DNA from: Capsulimonas sp.
GTDB lineage: Bacteria > Armatimonadota > Armatimonadia > Armatimonadales > Capsulimonadaceae
Length of the DNA stretch: 5,067 bases
Direction of reading: 5' to 3'
Assembly (NCBI GenBank): GCA_025963815.1
Contig: JAOQAA010000446.1
Span: 1-5,067 of the forward strand
A program made the translations under genes and the position numbers. Under the pieces are notes generated by a model. The model was given only the letters and a program-made list of their open reading frames with translations, was not told where the DNA came from and made no database searches. Each line of letters opens with the position of its first letter. Position 1 is the stretch's first letter. Shown here in pieces: positions 4,550 through 5,067 of this stretch.

Positions 4550-5067
4550 TTACGGTGGCGGCAGCAATAAAACCTTGGAATGCTCCTGCTGCTTCTGTCC
4601 ATGATACAGATGACCATGTTTGGTGCGAAGCCGTTTCAAAACATGGACTTTGATCAGAACTTTGTTTGTCACCCCATGCCATGCTCGCTTGTCGGGCTTA
4701 ATCCACTTCGGAATATGCTGCGTTTCGTATTGCAATTCCACCAGATATGAGCCGGGAGGCAGATCGCACCAGTCCGTCAGATTGATCGTGTCCGACGTAG
4801 AAGACCCGGCGGGAATTTTATCGACGAGTTCTTTCATTTGGGCGTCTTGCGTCGTCCTCCCAGGAGGACCAAACCGATAGCGAACATCTTTTCCTGTTTT
4901 TTGATTTCGACAGCGCATCATCAAGCAGCCCATGTCCGTGTCCGCGCCAGAAGCCGTAGGTTTAAAGAAGAGCCAAAGATAGGCATCGTGGCTGGTAACA
5001 TTCGTGAGCTTCACGTGCAGATTAATTGGCTGGCCGCGATGTGCGGATGTGGGGTTCGGTCGGGCGC
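4550..5067 (-). CDS. Predicted beta-sandwich protein, C-terminal part (start outside window)
   Basis: The minus-strand frame is open from the right edge to TAA at 4550-4552, giving 171 visible residues. The GTG at 5012-5014 looks like an internal valine rather than a start, because the 17 residues upstream (including RGQPINLHVKLTNVTS) continue a typical strand pattern 'G-x-P-I-x-L-x-V-x-L-T-N'. The visible part resembles Ig-like beta-sandwich domains of secreted or periplasmic proteins. After the first strands come IPAGSSTSDTINLTDWCDLPPGSYLVELQYE (about residues 84-114 of the visible part) and NKVLIKVHV near 134-142; this pattern, a polar 'DWCDL-PPG-Y-V' turn followed by a closing strand, is common in uncharacterised environmental bacterial proteins. 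About 29 residues of basic, His- and Gln-rich tail follow. I cannot name a family or function. It converges on crtYd and has lower GC than the carotenoid genes. Confidence 0.7.
   Translation of the reverse strand, partial: ARPNPTSAHRGQPINLHVKLTNVTSHDAYLWLFFKPTASGADTDMGCLMMRCRNQKTGKDVRYRFGPPGRTTQDAQMKELVDKIPAGSSTSDTINLTDWCDLPPGSYLVELQYETQHIPKWIKPDKRAWHGVTNKVLIKVHVLKRLRTKHGHLYHGQKQQEHSKVLLLPPP

Noticed and set aside
3974..4570. A 198-codon plus-strand frame overlapping crtYc and crtYd
   Set aside because: Its translation is low-complexity Arg/Pro/Ser-rich, typical of an out-of-frame reading of C-rich DNA, and it covers two genes with conserved lycopene cyclase motifs.
4854..4869. Perfect 7-bp inverted repeat GTCCTCC-CA-GGAGGAC
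   Set aside because: It lies inside the right-edge coding sequence, the 2-nt centre is too tight for a full hairpin, and no T-run follows on either strand, so it is not a terminator; probably chance.
5012..5014. GTG as the start codon of the right-edge gene
   Set aside because: The same frame continues open to the window end, and the upstream residues (GQPINLH) form the natural beginning of the strand that this valine belongs to.

Overview
This is a bacterial window with protein-coding genes packed almost end to end. Its centre is a carotenoid biosynthesis locus, flanked by small poorly characterised genes and by two genes cut by the window edges. The PA14-domain protein, the two-gene (CrtYc/CrtYd) lycopene cyclase, the SUKH-family protein and the moderately high but uneven GC content suggest a free-living, pigmented, environmental bacterium. 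Armatimonadota (Capsulimonas-like), Actinobacteria or Myxococcota-like lineages all fit. No rRNA or other phylogenetic marker is present, so this placement is a guess.

Layout. Positions 1-495 (+) hold the C-terminal part of a protein with a glycine-rich linker and a PA14 domain; its start lies left of the window. A small unrecognised gene (503-886, +) follows directly and may be translationally coupled to it. From the opposite direction comes a three-gene minus-strand unit, transcribed as crtI (3802-2312), crtB (2296-1430), then a SUKH (SMI1/KNR4-like) gene (1440-895). crtI and crtB are 15 nt apart, and crtB overlaps the SUKH gene by 11 nt. Divergently from crtI, across a 77-bp shared promoter region, run crtYc (3880-4206) and crtYd (4206-4529) on the plus strand, overlapping by one base. 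The right end (4550-5067, -) is the C-terminal part of a predicted beta-sandwich protein whose start lies beyond the window.

How the genes work together. CrtB would join two geranylgeranyl diphosphates to form phytoene. CrtI would desaturate phytoene to lycopene or a related product. The membrane heterodimer CrtYc/CrtYd would cyclise lycopene ends, giving gamma- or beta-carotene type products. No GGPP synthase, elongase, ketolase, hydroxylase or regulator gene is in the window, so precursor supply and final pigment tailoring must be encoded elsewhere.

The least ordinary points are these: a perfect TATAAT box only 5 nt before the crtYc ATG, which predicts a leaderless mRNA; an inverted repeat in the middle of the divergent promoter; the SUKH gene joined to the carotenoid operon; and an eight-G run in the coding region of the PA14 protein. 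I see no tRNA, rRNA, CRISPR array, insertion sequence or clear intrinsic terminator, and no wholly new system that the sequence alone would support.
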